A DNA stretch of 64,000 nt, from the NCBI GenBank assembly GCA_964035575.1, contig OZ037894.1, forward strand, positions 1,285,295 to 1,349,294, read 5' to 3'. Under the pieces are notes generated by a model. That model worked only from the letters and a program-made list of their open reading frames with translations, had not been told where the DNA came from and made no database searches. Positions 49,110 through 55,984 of the stretch are shown piece after piece; the stretch's first letter is position 1, and each line of letters opens with the position of its first letter. Origin of the DNA: Rhynchopus sp. YZ270_cl-10. Lineage: Eukaryota; Euglenozoa; Diplonemea; Diplonemida; Diplonemidae. Both the position numbers and the translations under genes were made by a program.

Positions 49110-49433
49110 TTTTTTATGTTAGCATCACCTTCTGCAAACCCCAAAAAACACACATGATTCCCATCACACACAAGTGCTTGCTGCAACCCATTTGTATATC
49201 GCCTGCAAAACCATGTGTGCAACCATTTGTGGCACTGGTACCACATATACCCCTTCAGAAACCACTGTTGACTCTTATGAATATACTTGTGTAAGCCTAT
49301 CACCTAAGCATATTCTGTGCAGACCCTTCCCAGTGACCAATAGGTTAGGTACGAAAAAGCGACCATATTTAGGACACTGGAAGAAGGCTTCCCAGTTCAC
49401 GTTGGAGCTTAGAACATTGTAGAGAAAAAGGGC

Positions 49434-49544
49434 AACCAACGATTTCTAAAGCTACAGTTTCTGTACTTCATTGGTATGGAAGCATGAAGATTATTCTTCA
49501 CACACAACTTTGTCAAACATGGCCAGCCTCGAAAGAGACTGGCC
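49434..49544 (+). ncRNA. Spliced-leader RNA gene, copy 2
   Basis: The 40-nt leader exon is 49434-49473: AACCAACGATTT at the start, CAGTTTCTGTACTTCATTG at the end. A donor GTATGG follows. The intron part contains ACAACTTTGTC (likely Sm region) and a 3' hairpin GGCCAGCCTC-GAAA-GAGACTGGCC, then T6. The upstream element AAGGCTTCCC ends 40 nt before the start. SL RNA donates its leader to mRNAs by trans-splicing. The 3' half of the exon is shared with kinetoplastid leaders; the 5' half fits diplonemids. Confidence 0.96.
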
Positions 49545-49867
49545 TTTTTTACGTTAGCACGATTGTCTTTGTGCACAAGAAGCAAACCCAAAAACACACC
49601 CAATTCACACCTGACCTAATGCACAAGTGCTTACTGCACCCCATTTTTAAATCGCCTGCAAAACCATATTTGTGACACTTGTTCCCCTTCAGAAGCCACT
49701 GTTGACTCTGTCGAATATCCTTCTGTAGGATCACACTTAAGGATATTTTTATGTAGAACCTTCACAGTGACCAAGATGTCAGGTACGAAAAAGCAACCGT
49801 ATTATAGACATTGGCAGAAGGCTTCCCAGAACAAGTGGGTACCTAGAACATTGTAGAGAAAAAGGGC

Positions 49868-49979
49868 AACCAACGATTTCTAAAGCTACAGTTTCTGTAC
49901 TTCATTGGTATGGAAGCATGAAGATTATATTCTTCACACAACTTTGTCAAAACATGGCCAGTTTCGAAAGAGACTGGCC
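49868..49979 (+). ncRNA. Spliced-leader RNA gene, copy 3
   Basis: Same exon as copy 2, with a TTATATTC insertion variant in the intron part and 3' hairpin GGCCAGTTTC-GAAA-GAGACTGGCC before T6. The upstream element AAGGCTTCCC ends 40 nt before the start. Confidence 0.96.
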
Positions 49980-50286
49980 TTTTTTACGTTAACATCACCT
50001 TGTGCAAACCCAAAAAACACACATGATTCCCATGTTCTTCGAATATTTTGGTGATTAGGATATGTGTAATGCTCAGATTAAATTGTACGACCACGCAATT
50101 GACTCAAATGAGCCCAAATATCCCGTATTCCCAAGATTTTTGGACTTTCGAGCACATTGGGCATCCTTAGGTATGTTTATAAGCCACTCTACGGCTATGT
50201 TAGAAAAAAAACCCACCATAATAATGATACATATGGCATGATTCCCAGAACATGTTGGCACTTAGAACATTGTAGAGAAAAAGGGC

Positions 50287-50398
50287 AACCAACGATTTCT
50301 AAAGCTACAGTTTCTGTACTTCATTGGTATGGAAGCATGAAGATTATTCTTCACACACAACTTTGTCAAAACATGGCCAGTTTCGAAAGAGACTGGCC
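50287..50398 (+). ncRNA. Spliced-leader RNA gene, copy 4
   Basis: Full SL RNA: 40-nt exon, GTATGG donor, AACTTTGTC region, perfect 3' hairpin (one G-U pair) and T6. The upstream element is GCATGATTCCC with the same 40-nt spacing. Confidence 0.96.
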
Positions 50399-50472
50399 TT
50401 TTTTACGTTTTGTGCACAAGAAGCAAAAAAACCCACACAACAACAGCAGAAGTTTAGAACCACATTCAGACC

Positions 50473-50506
50473 CTGACCCAACTCCAACAAGGGGCCCCTG
50501 TCTTGT
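50473..50506 (+). promoter_or_regulatory. 34-nt upstream element of U6
   Basis: CTGACCCAACTCCAAC...CCCCTGTCTTGT ends 24 nt before the predicted U6 start. Sister copies lie at the same distance before SRP RNA (51065-51098) and the RNase P/MRP candidate (51773-51806). Confidence 0.85.
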
Positions 50507-50530
50507 CAACCACCTTGTGCACATATACTG

Positions 50531-50630
50531 GACCCCAGAAATGGGACATCCGTTAAAATTGGATCGATACAGAGAAGATTAGCATGGTCCCTGCGCAAGG
50601 ATGACACGCATTAATCGAGAAAGTATCAAC
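50531..50630 (+). ncRNA. U6 spliceosomal snRNA
   Basis: It has a 5' stem-loop (CCC...GGG), GGACATCCGTTAAAATTGG as in plant-type U6, the ACAGAGA box at 50569-50575, the AGC triad at 50581-50583 and CCCTGCGCAAGGATGACACG, ending before a T9 run (50631-50639). U6 forms the catalytic core of the spliceosome with U2. The T-run fits RNA polymerase III, with an external 34-nt upstream element rather than the neighbouring divergent tRNA gene used in trypanosomes. The 5' end is set from the stem-loop and could shift by a few nt. Confidence 0.98.
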
Positions 50631-50853
50631 TTTTTTTTTGTCCCCCGGATCACACGTATTTTTTACACTGGTGTCTTCTTCATGCTTCCCAGACCAACAC
50701 ATATGTGCAGACATACCCATCACCCACAGGTGGCAAGTGGCAGGCTGCAGTAACCCATTGAAATATTGGTTTCAAAAAACGACCATATGGTTTATGCTAC
50801 TGGCATGCTTCCCTGAGCATATACATGTCGAAAGCTGTGTAGAGAAAAAGAGC

Positions 50854-50965
50854 AACCAACGATTTCTAAAGCTACAGTTTCTGTACTTCATTGGTATGGA
50901 AGCATGAAGATTACTCTTCTCACACAACTTTGTCAAAACATGGCCGGTTTCGAAAGAGACTGGCC
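50854..50965 (+). ncRNA. Spliced-leader RNA gene, copy 5
   Basis: Exon, donor and AACTTTGTC region as in the others; 3' hairpin GGCCGGTTTC-GAAA-GAGACTGGCC, T6. The upstream element GCATGCTTCCC is the unmutated form and ends 40 nt before the start. Confidence 0.96.
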
Positions 50966-51064
50966 TTTTTTACGTTAGCATGATTGTCTTTGTGTGTCTT
51001 TGTGCAAAGCAAAAAAAAAAAAACACACACAAGAAGTGAGGATCTTCAAAACCACGTTTTTGAC

Positions 51065-51098
51065 CTGACCCACCTCCAACTAGACAACCCTGTCTTGT
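51065..51098 (+). promoter_or_regulatory. 34-nt upstream element of SRP RNA
   Basis: CTGACCCACCTCCAACTAGA...CCCTGTCTTGT; a near-perfect dyad (ACTAGACA against TGTCTTGT) lies in its 3' half. It ends about 23 nt before the SRP RNA start. Confidence 0.85.
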
Positions 51099-51121
51099 AT
51101 TCCGACAATATGGTATCTATT

Positions 51122-51437
51122 GAGCCGGGATGTGTTGGCTGCATCCTGAAACCCCTAGCTTCTGGGGGGGCAAGCTTCTCCAGAACTGGGCACTCTTTGA
51201 GGTGGACCAAAGGCACCTTCAACTTCTGTGTTGATGTGTTGTCCGTGTTAGTCTACTGTCCTGTTTGCGGCCTTGGTGTAAACCAGGGCAACAATCAGAG
51301 TGAAATGGGGTGAACCGGGCCAGGCTGGTCTCACAGAGCAGCTCATAACTCCTGCAGTGGACAGTTCAAGGATCGCAGCACAGAGCAGAGGGGTGTTTCC
51401 AACTCAATGGCTTGAACTGGAGAAGCGTTTCTTTTTT
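51122..51437 (+). ncRNA. SRP (7SL) RNA
   Basis: The 5' end GAGCCGGGATGTGTTGGC resembles the Alu domain start. TGAACCGGGCCAGGC...CAGAGCAG...AACTCC (51311-51353) is the conserved S-domain helix 8 that binds SRP54. GCTTCTCCAG (about 51174) pairs with CTGGAGAAGC near the 3' end, forming the long helix 5. Transcription would end in CTTTTTT (51431-51437). Length about 315 nt, close to the usual 300. SRP RNA scaffolds the particle that targets nascent secretory proteins to the ER. The exact ends are inferred. Confidence 0.93.
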
Positions 51438-51595
51438 ACATTTTTCCATGTGAACATTGTTTCCACATCACCATACACATGTGTTGTTGATACACCCCAC
51501 CACGTTGCCCAGACCATTCCTACCCACATTATTCACCACAAGTGGCATGTTTACCAGTACATGTTGGTGCTTAGAGCAATGTTAAGAAAAAGGGC

Positions 51596-51708
51596 AACCA
51601 ACGATTTCTAAAGCTACAGTTTCTGTACTTCATTGGTATGGAAGCATGAAGATTATATTCTTCTCACACAACTTTGTCAAACATGGCCAGCCTCGAAAGA
51701 GACTGGCC
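51596..51708 (+). ncRNA. Spliced-leader RNA gene, copy 6
   Basis: Full exon, donor and 3' hairpin (GGCCAGCCTC variant shared with copy 2), T6. The upstream element is the most divergent of the set (GCATGTTTACC) but keeps the 40-nt spacing. Confidence 0.95.
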
Positions 51709-51772
51709 TTTTTTACGTCACCATGAGAAAAAACATTCACACATATGATGCATGTACAAAGTGTGTGTCACC

Positions 51773-51806
51773 CTGACCCACCTCCAACAAGACAACCCTG
51801 TCTTGT
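51773..51806 (+). promoter_or_regulatory. 34-nt upstream element of the RNase P/MRP candidate
   Basis: CTGACCCACCTCCAAC...CCCTGTCTTGT with a perfect 8-bp dyad ACAAGACA/TGTCTTGT spaced by ACCC. It ends 23 nt before the start of a predicted structured RNA. Confidence 0.75.
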
Positions 51807-51829
51807 TTTCCCATACTCTCCCTATGTTT

Positions 51830-52157
51830 GGGTGCTAAGTTAGTGTGCTACTTCGAAACCAAACAACTCGTTCAGCAACAGCTAAAACTTGAAAAGACCT
51901 TTCTATTTAAGAAAATTCTTTACAATTTTTATGATGCGGTCCTGCTGTTGGGCCTGATGTGGCCCAAAGGCGGAACTACTCTCATATGATGTAAATCCCG
52001 TACAATCGTACAGAATATTACCCATGATGATATTATTCTTACATTAGCGTGTAACACTAATTCTGACTGCGTTCTATTTCACACTTCAAATATTAGAACT
52101 GGATGTGAGGCTGCCAGTTTACTGGTGGTCCCGATCCAGCACACAACGCAAGCACCC
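51830..52157 (+). ncRNA. Structured 328-nt RNA, candidate RNase P or RNase MRP RNA
   Basis: It starts where the 34-nt element predicts and ends at a T6 run (52158-52163). The two ends pair: GGGTGCT with AGCACCC and, after a 6/6 internal loop, GTGTGCT with AGCACAC, a two-part closing helix like P1. Inside are GAAAAGACC near the 5' side and GTACAGAATATTA near the 3' side, which loosely resemble CR-I and CR-V of RNase P/MRP RNA, and a 7-bp hairpin TTGGGCC...GGCCCAA. Size fits both families. The identity is inference; the gene boundary evidence (element, closing helix, terminator) is stronger than the family call. Confidence 0.5.
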
Positions 52158-52376
52158 TTTTTTATATTTCCCCACCCAGCACCCCCCTGTGTCTGTGTCA
52201 TTGCCTAAAAAATCATCACCTTTTACAGGCTTCCTTGTGGGGAGCGTTCTGTCAAGCAAAAGTGATGAAGAATGACAGGGGCGAGTTTTCTCATGAAATG
52301 CTTTGAAGCCTCTGACATTGAGAGGCTTGCTCCGACCTCTGTTTTTAATAACCCACATCACAGCGGTAACCACTGT

Positions 52377-52598
52377 GTATGTATGGTATGTATGGTATGT
52401 ATGGTATGTATGGTATGTATGGTATGTATGGTATGTATGGTATGTATGTATGGTATGGTATGTATGGTATGTATGGTATGTATGGTATGTATGGTATGTA
52501 TGGTATGTATGGTATGTATGGTATGTATGGTATGTATGGTATGTATGGTATGTATGGTATGTATGGTATGTATGGTATGTATGGTATGTATGGTATGT
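52377..52598 (+). repeat. (GTATGTATG)n microsatellite, about 24 copies
   Basis: 9-bp unit with one irregular join near 52441-52460. It lies 26 bp beyond the 3' end of the U2 gene, in the direction of U2 transcription. Confidence 0.96.
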
Positions 52599-52623
52599 TT
52601 GTTTTTGTTTTGTTAAAAAAGAG

Positions 52624-52810
52624 GGTATGCCACTCCTGGATGTTGTGCAGCTCCAGGGCAACATGTGTGAACGGACCAGGTTGCCCTGGCGACCCGTCAC
52701 CCCAATGAGAAATTGCGTTAATATCATCAGTGCACAAGGCACTGTATCAGATATTAAGCTGATAAGAACAGATAATACACTTGATCTTAGCCAAAAGGCC
52801 GAGAAGGTAT
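52624..52810 (-). ncRNA. U2 spliceosomal snRNA
   Basis: The minus strand starts ATACCTTCTCGGCCTTTTGG and continues CTAAGATCAAGTGTATTATC and TGTTCTTATCAG, then TTAATATCTGATAC (stem IIa), AATTTCTC as a probable Sm region and a long 3' stem ending in GGAGTGGCATACCC, followed by CTCTTTTTT. U2 pairs with the intron branch site and with U6. The branch-recognition stretch reads GTATTA instead of the usual GTAGTA. The upstream element CATGCTTCCC is 41 nt before the start. Confidence 0.97.
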
Positions 52811-52851
52811 GACTTCTTTTTAGTCCATACCGAATTCGACACCCATGTACA

Positions 52852-52861
52852 GGGAAGCATG
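52852..52861 (-). promoter_or_regulatory. Upstream element of U2
   Basis: The minus strand reads CATGCTTCCC, ending 41 nt before the U2 start at 52810. A partial duplicate of this promoter (ACTTCCCTGTGACATGGGTG) lies about 69 bp further upstream with no RNA gene of its own. Confidence 0.8.
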
Positions 52862-52962
52862 ATTATGATCAATATTACTAGGAAACAACAAGGCAAGCAG
52901 ATTACACACCCATGTCACAGGGAAGTAAGTGAAGGTGATGATCAATCTTATTAGTAAAAACA

Positions 52963-53105
52963 AGGCCGCCGAAGCAGCTACACAAATTGCCAATGTGGCA
53001 ACGCCGAAGCGGCCCATGGCGGGAATTGGGTAGTTTTCAACCAGCAATCTCTCCACAGCGTCCCTATTTGGTCATTGCTTATGGAATTATCCCGAGCGCA
53101 AGAAT
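52963..53105 (-). ncRNA. U4 spliceosomal snRNA
   Basis: The minus strand starts ATTCTTGCGCTCGGG. It then shows a kink-turn 5' stem-loop (GCAATGACC-AAATA-GGGACGC), ATTGCTGGTTGAAAACTA (identical in my memory to plant U4 stem I), CATTGGCAATTTGTG as the Sm region and a 3' hairpin GCTGC-TTCG-GCGGC before a T5 run. U4 chaperones U6 in the tri-snRNP: its GCUGGU can pair with AUUAGC of the U6 gene at 50531. The upstream CACACTTCCC ends exactly 41 nt before the start. A 78-codon frame on the same strand is a coincidence of this RNA gene. Confidence 0.94.
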
Positions 53106-53146
53106 ACCTCCTTTTCTCCCAGTCGTGTCACAAAGCTATGTCCACA

Positions 53147-53156
53147 GGGAAGTGTG
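53147..53156 (-). promoter_or_regulatory. Upstream element of U4
   Basis: The minus strand reads CACACTTCCC, 41 nt before the U4 start. It sits in the 161-bp divergent interval between U4 and U3. Confidence 0.65.
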
Positions 53157-53215
53157 TTGGGGTGGTAACATATAGACACCACGTAAAGTTAACACACCAA
53201 AACTACCACCGCCAA

Positions 53216-53225
53216 TGTGCCTCCC
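53216..53225 (+). promoter_or_regulatory. Upstream element of U3
   Basis: TGTGCCTCCC, a variant of the GCATGCTTCCC element, ending 41 nt before the U3 start at 53267. Confidence 0.6.
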
Positions 53226-53266
53226 TATAGACATCTGTGCAGCCGATAGGTGGAACAAACAAGGGC

Positions 53267-53411
53267 AAGACTGTACTCTACACAGGATCTGTTTTTGAGT
53301 GCATTCGTGTTGAAGATTGTTTTCTTCGGCACAAGACCAAAGCTGGATGATGACATAGGTTGGGCATGTGCAGCATGAGCACTTGCGATGATTGTCACAT
53401 ACTTCTTGTAT
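53267..53411 (+). ncRNA. U3 small nucleolar RNA
   Basis: Starts AAGACTGTACTC like other U3 RNAs (human AAGACTATACT). CAGGATCTGTTTTTGAG matches the box A region that pairs with pre-18S rRNA. Then come a hairpin (53302-53335), GGATGATGACA as a box C'-like motif, and GAGCAC followed by GCGATGATTGTC as a B/C-type motif. About 145 nt, the size of trypanosome U3, ending at a TTTT. U3 directs early 18S rRNA processing. The 3' end and box D are not certain. The promoter is of the SL/U-snRNA class. Confidence 0.82.
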
Positions 53412-53570
53412 TGTTTTGTCTCTCCCCTGTATGGCGCAGGGAAGAGTACCAGGCACAGCCCTTCCACTTACAGCTTGTTTTTAAGAAAAACCCTAAAAAA
53501 GGCTTCACATGACTTTTTTCACCTTCAAGGACATCTTGATCGATAGTTACCTCACTATCCTCGCTATCAA

Positions 53571-53580
53571 CACGCTTCCA
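53571..53580 (+). promoter_or_regulatory. Upstream element of U5
   Basis: CACGCTTCCA, a variant of the GCATGCTTCCC element, ending 41 nt before the U5 start. Confidence 0.55.
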
Positions 53581-53621
53581 CGTGTAGCAAAGTGCATACA
53601 GCAATAGAACAAAACAGAGCC

Positions 53622-53736
53622 ATATCACGGTTCTTGCCCATATCGAACTCATCTTTCGCCTTTTACTAAAGATGACCGTGGGTAAGAGCCACTAAGTGAA
53701 AGCATAATTTTTGAAGGGGCCTTTGTGTCTCATCTG
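53622..53736 (+). ncRNA. U5 spliceosomal snRNA
   Basis: ATCTTTCGCCTTTTACTAAAG (in two overlapping parts: ATCTTTCGCC and CGCCTTTTACTAAAG) is identical to human U5 loop I and its stem. GGTTCTTGCCCA pairs over 12 bp with TGGGTAAGAGCC below it. AATTTTTGA (53705-53713) is a textbook Sm site, followed by a short GGGGC/GTCTC hairpin and a T5 run at 53737. U5 loop I aligns exons during both splicing steps. The start at 53622 is set by the 41-nt rule and fits the usual AU-rich 5' end. Confidence 0.95.
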
Positions 53737-53756
53737 TTTTTAAGTCTTGACAACCA

Positions 53757-53767
53757 CTATGCTTCCC
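53757..53767 (+). promoter_or_regulatory. Upstream element of U1
   Basis: CTATGCTTCCC; the 40-41-nt rule puts the start at 53808-53809, the fit to the canonical U1 5' end at about 53811. Confidence 0.75.
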
Positions 53768-53808
53768 TGCTGGTGTTGGAGTTTTGCATGTTGTTAAACT
53801 CAGCTAGA

Positions 53809-53955
53809 GGTTACATACCTTACTGGTGTCTGACCTGATCAACAAGGGCGTCGACACACCAGTGGCCCTTGCATTGCACTGCGCAGGGGATACCGGTGGC
53901 ACTAGCTTCGGCTGGCTTGCACAGTGCAATTTTTGACAGCAGCGGTGCTGTGCTT
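53809..53955 (+). ncRNA. U1 spliceosomal snRNA
   Basis: Stem-loop I: CTGGTGTC...GACACACCAG around TGATCAACAAGG (compare UGAUCACGAAGG). Stem-loop II: CCCTTGC-ATTGCACTGC-GCAGGGG, whose loop matches the U1A-type loop AUUGCACUCC. Stem-loop III: CTAGC-TTCG-GCTGG. Sm site AATTTTTGA at 53928-53936, then stem IV ACAGCA-GCGG-TGCTGT. The 5' arm reads TTACATACCT instead of the usual ATACTTACCT, so it would pair best with AGGTATGT. U1 defines 5' splice sites of cis-introns. The exact 5' end is uncertain by a few nt. A T5 run follows at 53970. Confidence 0.93.
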
Positions 53956-54075
53956 TGCACAAACCCGCCTTTTTAAACAAACAAACCAAAACAAACGTGA
54001 TCACACAAACCATCATGTTACCCAGTAAACCCAGTAAACCCAGCACACTGGTCTAGAGGGATCGACCACTGAGTG

Positions 54076-54114
54076 GTGACCTGTGAGCACACAGGCACCT
54101 GCTCCCTGTCTTGT
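54076..54114 (+). promoter_or_regulatory. Degenerate U6/SRP-type upstream element
   Basis: GGTGACCTG...TCCCTGTCTTGT shares its last 11 nt with the 34-nt elements of SRP RNA and the P/MRP candidate, but the spacing to TGACC is longer. It predicts a start at about 54138. Confidence 0.3.
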
Positions 54115-54137
54115 ATCCCTGTGTTTGTTGCACTATC

Positions 54138-54511
54138 CAGAGAGCAGAAATGAGGGGAGACTACACCACCGACGGTGCTTCAGCCTACAGGAGCATGCTG
54201 GAATGTGAATGCTGCATGACAGCATTCACAATTTCACCTTTGGTGAGATGGAGATGAGCGCAAAGGTGCAAAAATGCACAACAAAAACTGAGGAAGAGGC
54301 ATCCATACTCCCCAGAAGGGACGTGCGCACCTGCAGCCAAAAATTCTCCTGTGCTTAATATCATGCGCGCTGGGGATGCCGAAATAGCTAAACTGTTGCA
54401 AGAAGTGGGACTAATTCCCAGGCAGTTGCCCTGTACAACATGCAAGTCCACAATGCCAGAAACACTGTACTGGACACCAAGATACTCCAAGAAGATCGCA
54501 AACTGGCCTTA
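54138..54511 (+). ncRNA. Candidate structured RNA after the degenerate element
   Basis: It contains a perfect 11-bp hairpin (54204-54214 with 54220-54230) followed at once by TCACC-TTT-GGTGA, and an earlier CACC...GGTG pair; the first TTTT is at 54512. It has no family resemblance I can name. A short plus-strand frame (54363-54521) overlaps, so a decayed protein fragment is an alternative reading. Confidence 0.22.
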
Positions 54512-54669
54512 TTTTAGGTGAAATGACCTAATGCAGAGTGCAGCGGAACAGGGGAGACAAATAAAGTTTCCTGTACCATGCAACACCCAAGACCTTTTGC
54601 ACAAGTGAAGCAAAAACAAGCTCAGAAATAAAAAGCTCTTCAAAGGTTTTCCACCCAGACCCATTATTG

Positions 54670-54787
54670 GATTCGGCCATACTCTGGTGAATACACCTCA
54701 TCCCGCCTGATTTGAGAAGTTAAGCACCAGCAGGCCTGGATAGTACTGGCGTGGGTGACCAGCTGGGAAGTCCGGGTGCTTGAATCC
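54670..54787 (+). rRNA. 5S ribosomal RNA
   Basis: GGATTCGGCCATACTCTGG, CACCTCATCCCG, GAAGTTAAGCACC, GTACTGGCGTGGGTGACCAG and TCCGGGTGCTTGAATCC are the standard 5S blocks. The terminal GGATTC pairs with GAATCC. 118 nt, ending at a T6 run (54788-54793). Internal control region intact. It lies between the U-snRNAs and the tRNA cluster. Confidence 0.98.
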
Positions 54788-54870
54788 TTTTTTCCTTATT
54801 TGTGGTGTAACACACAGAAGTTGGTTGAAAAGTGAACTGATAGTATTCAGCGCAAAGCATGATTATTGAA

Positions 54871-54942
54871 GGGTATATAGCTCAGTGGTAGAGCATTCGG
54901 CTGCAGTCCGAACGGTCCCTGGTTCGAACCCGGGTGTGCCCT
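54871..54942 (+). tRNA. tRNA-Cys (GCA)
   Basis: 72-nt cloverleaf: acceptor GGGTATA with TGTGCCC, anticodon loop CTGCAGT between TTCGG and CCGAA, T-arm with GGTTCGAACC; T-run follows. Confidence 0.97.
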
Positions 54943-55043
54943 CTCTTTTTGTTTCAAGACCAGATTTTCTCTTGAGTGTTACTTCTCCCTTTTTGGTTTT
55001 GAATTCCATCCCCACCTTGTAAAGATTCGTTTAAGAAATGTAA

Positions 55044-55116
55044 GGGGGTTTAGCTCAAATGGTAGAGCGCTCGCTCAGCATGCGAGAGGTAGAGGGATCG
55101 ATACCCTCAATCTCCA
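55044..55116 (+). tRNA. tRNA-Ala (AGC)
   Basis: Acceptor GGGGGTT with AATCTCC (two G-U pairs), anticodon loop TCAGCAT, B box GGATCGATACC. 73 nt. Confidence 0.95.
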
Positions 55117-55207
55117 AACATTTTTTGGCTTGGAAACACTGTTGTGATATTTCCAGATCTCGATTCTTTTTGGTACCAAAGAAAAAGAAGGAAGCGACAG
55201 AATTGTA

Positions 55208-55279
55208 TCTCCTATGGTGTAGTGGTTAGCACTCGAGACTCTGAATCTCGCGACCGCGGTTCGAATCCGCGTAGGAGAA
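55208..55279 (+). tRNA. tRNA-Gln (CTG)
   Basis: Acceptor TCTCCTA with TAGGAGA, anticodon loop CTCTGAA in a CGAGA/TCTCG stem, B box GGTTCGAATCC. 72 nt. Confidence 0.97.
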
Positions 55280-55372
55280 CTTTCCTTTTTCTCCGTTTCG
55301 TCCCTTGTTATTCTCCTCTGTGACTGGTTGAAACGCATTCCCACTTCCATATTCTTGTTGGCTTTTATTGAA

Positions 55373-55454
55373 GGCGAGATGGCCGAGTGGTCTAAGGCGC
55401 CAGGTTAAGGCCCTGGTCCCTTCGGGGGCGTGGGTTCAAACCCCACTCTCGTCA
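55373..55454 (+). tRNA. tRNA-Leu (TAA)
   Basis: Class II tRNA of 82 nt: acceptor GGCGAGA with TCTCGTC, anticodon loop TTAAGGC between CCAGG and CCTGG, long variable arm CCCTTCGGGGG, B box GGTTCAAACCC. Confidence 0.97.
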
Positions 55455-55543
55455 CTTGTTATTCTTTTTCATTTTCATTTTCAATCTATCCCTTTTGTTT
55501 TGTTTTCAAGATTGTGCAAAACACAAAAAGCACACTTGTCAGG

Positions 55544-55616
55544 TCCTCCTTGGCGCAGTCGGTAGCGCGTCAGGCTGTTAACCTGCAGGTCGTTGGTTCG
55601 AACCCAACAGGAGGAG
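55544..55616 (+). tRNA. tRNA-Asn (GTT)
   Basis: Acceptor TCCTCCT with AGGAGGA, anticodon loop CTGTTAA, T-arm GTTGG/CCAAC. 73 nt. Confidence 0.97.
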
Positions 55617-55675
55617 ACTTTTTTCCCTTCTCAAACCATTTTCTGTTCTTTGCAAAAGTCATAAAAAACTGGGAA

Positions 55676-55757
55676 GGCGAGATGGCCGAGCGGTCTAAGG
55701 CGCCAGGTTTAGGCCCTGGTCTCTTCGGAGGCGTGGGTTCAAACCCCACTCTCGTCA
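55676..55757 (+). tRNA. tRNA-Leu (TAG)
   Basis: Differs from the TAA isoacceptor at 55373 by only a few bases (anticodon loop TTTAGGC, variable arm CTCTTCGGAGG), so the two are recent duplicates. 82 nt. Confidence 0.97.
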
Positions 55758-55821
55758 CGTTATTACCATTTTTCCGCAGAAAACCCACCTCTTGTGGAAA
55801 ACAGTTCCGGTCATTATTGTA

Positions 55822-55894
55822 GCAGCTATCGTCTAGTGGTTAGGACGCTCGCCTCACACGCGAGAGATCGTCGGTTCAATCCCGACTAGCTGTA
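55822..55894 (+). tRNA. tRNA-Val (CAC)
   Basis: Acceptor GCAGCTA with TAGCTGT, anticodon loop CTCACAC in CTCGC/GCGAG, T-arm GTCGG/CCGAC. 73 nt. Confidence 0.97.
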
Positions 55895-55984
55895 ATTTCT
55901 TTTTGAACTTTCCTTCACATTTTCGTTCAATGCAACGATCGAAAAGATGTCCCCATGCAGATAATAGTTTTGCCTACTATCAGA

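Noticed and set aside
51830-52157. U4 or U5 identity for the 328-nt RNA
   Set aside because: AATTTTTA near 51925 looked like an Sm site and CCTTTCTAT like the U5 loop, but the stems do not form, and clear U4 and U5 genes were found at 52963 and 53622.
52820-53056. 78-codon minus-strand frame with hydrophobic segments
   Set aside because: It overlaps the U4 snRNA gene and the U2 promoter; hydrophobicity is fortuitous.
53395-53652. 85-codon minus-strand frame starting with a membrane-like segment
   Set aside because: It overlaps the 5' half of U5 and its promoter on the opposite strand; no other support.
54363-54521. 52-codon plus-strand frame with CTTCKSTM, reminiscent of the zinc-ribbon start of Merlin-type transposases
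   Set aside because: Too short and based on a few residues; the candidate RNA in the same place is no better supported, so neither is claimed firmly.
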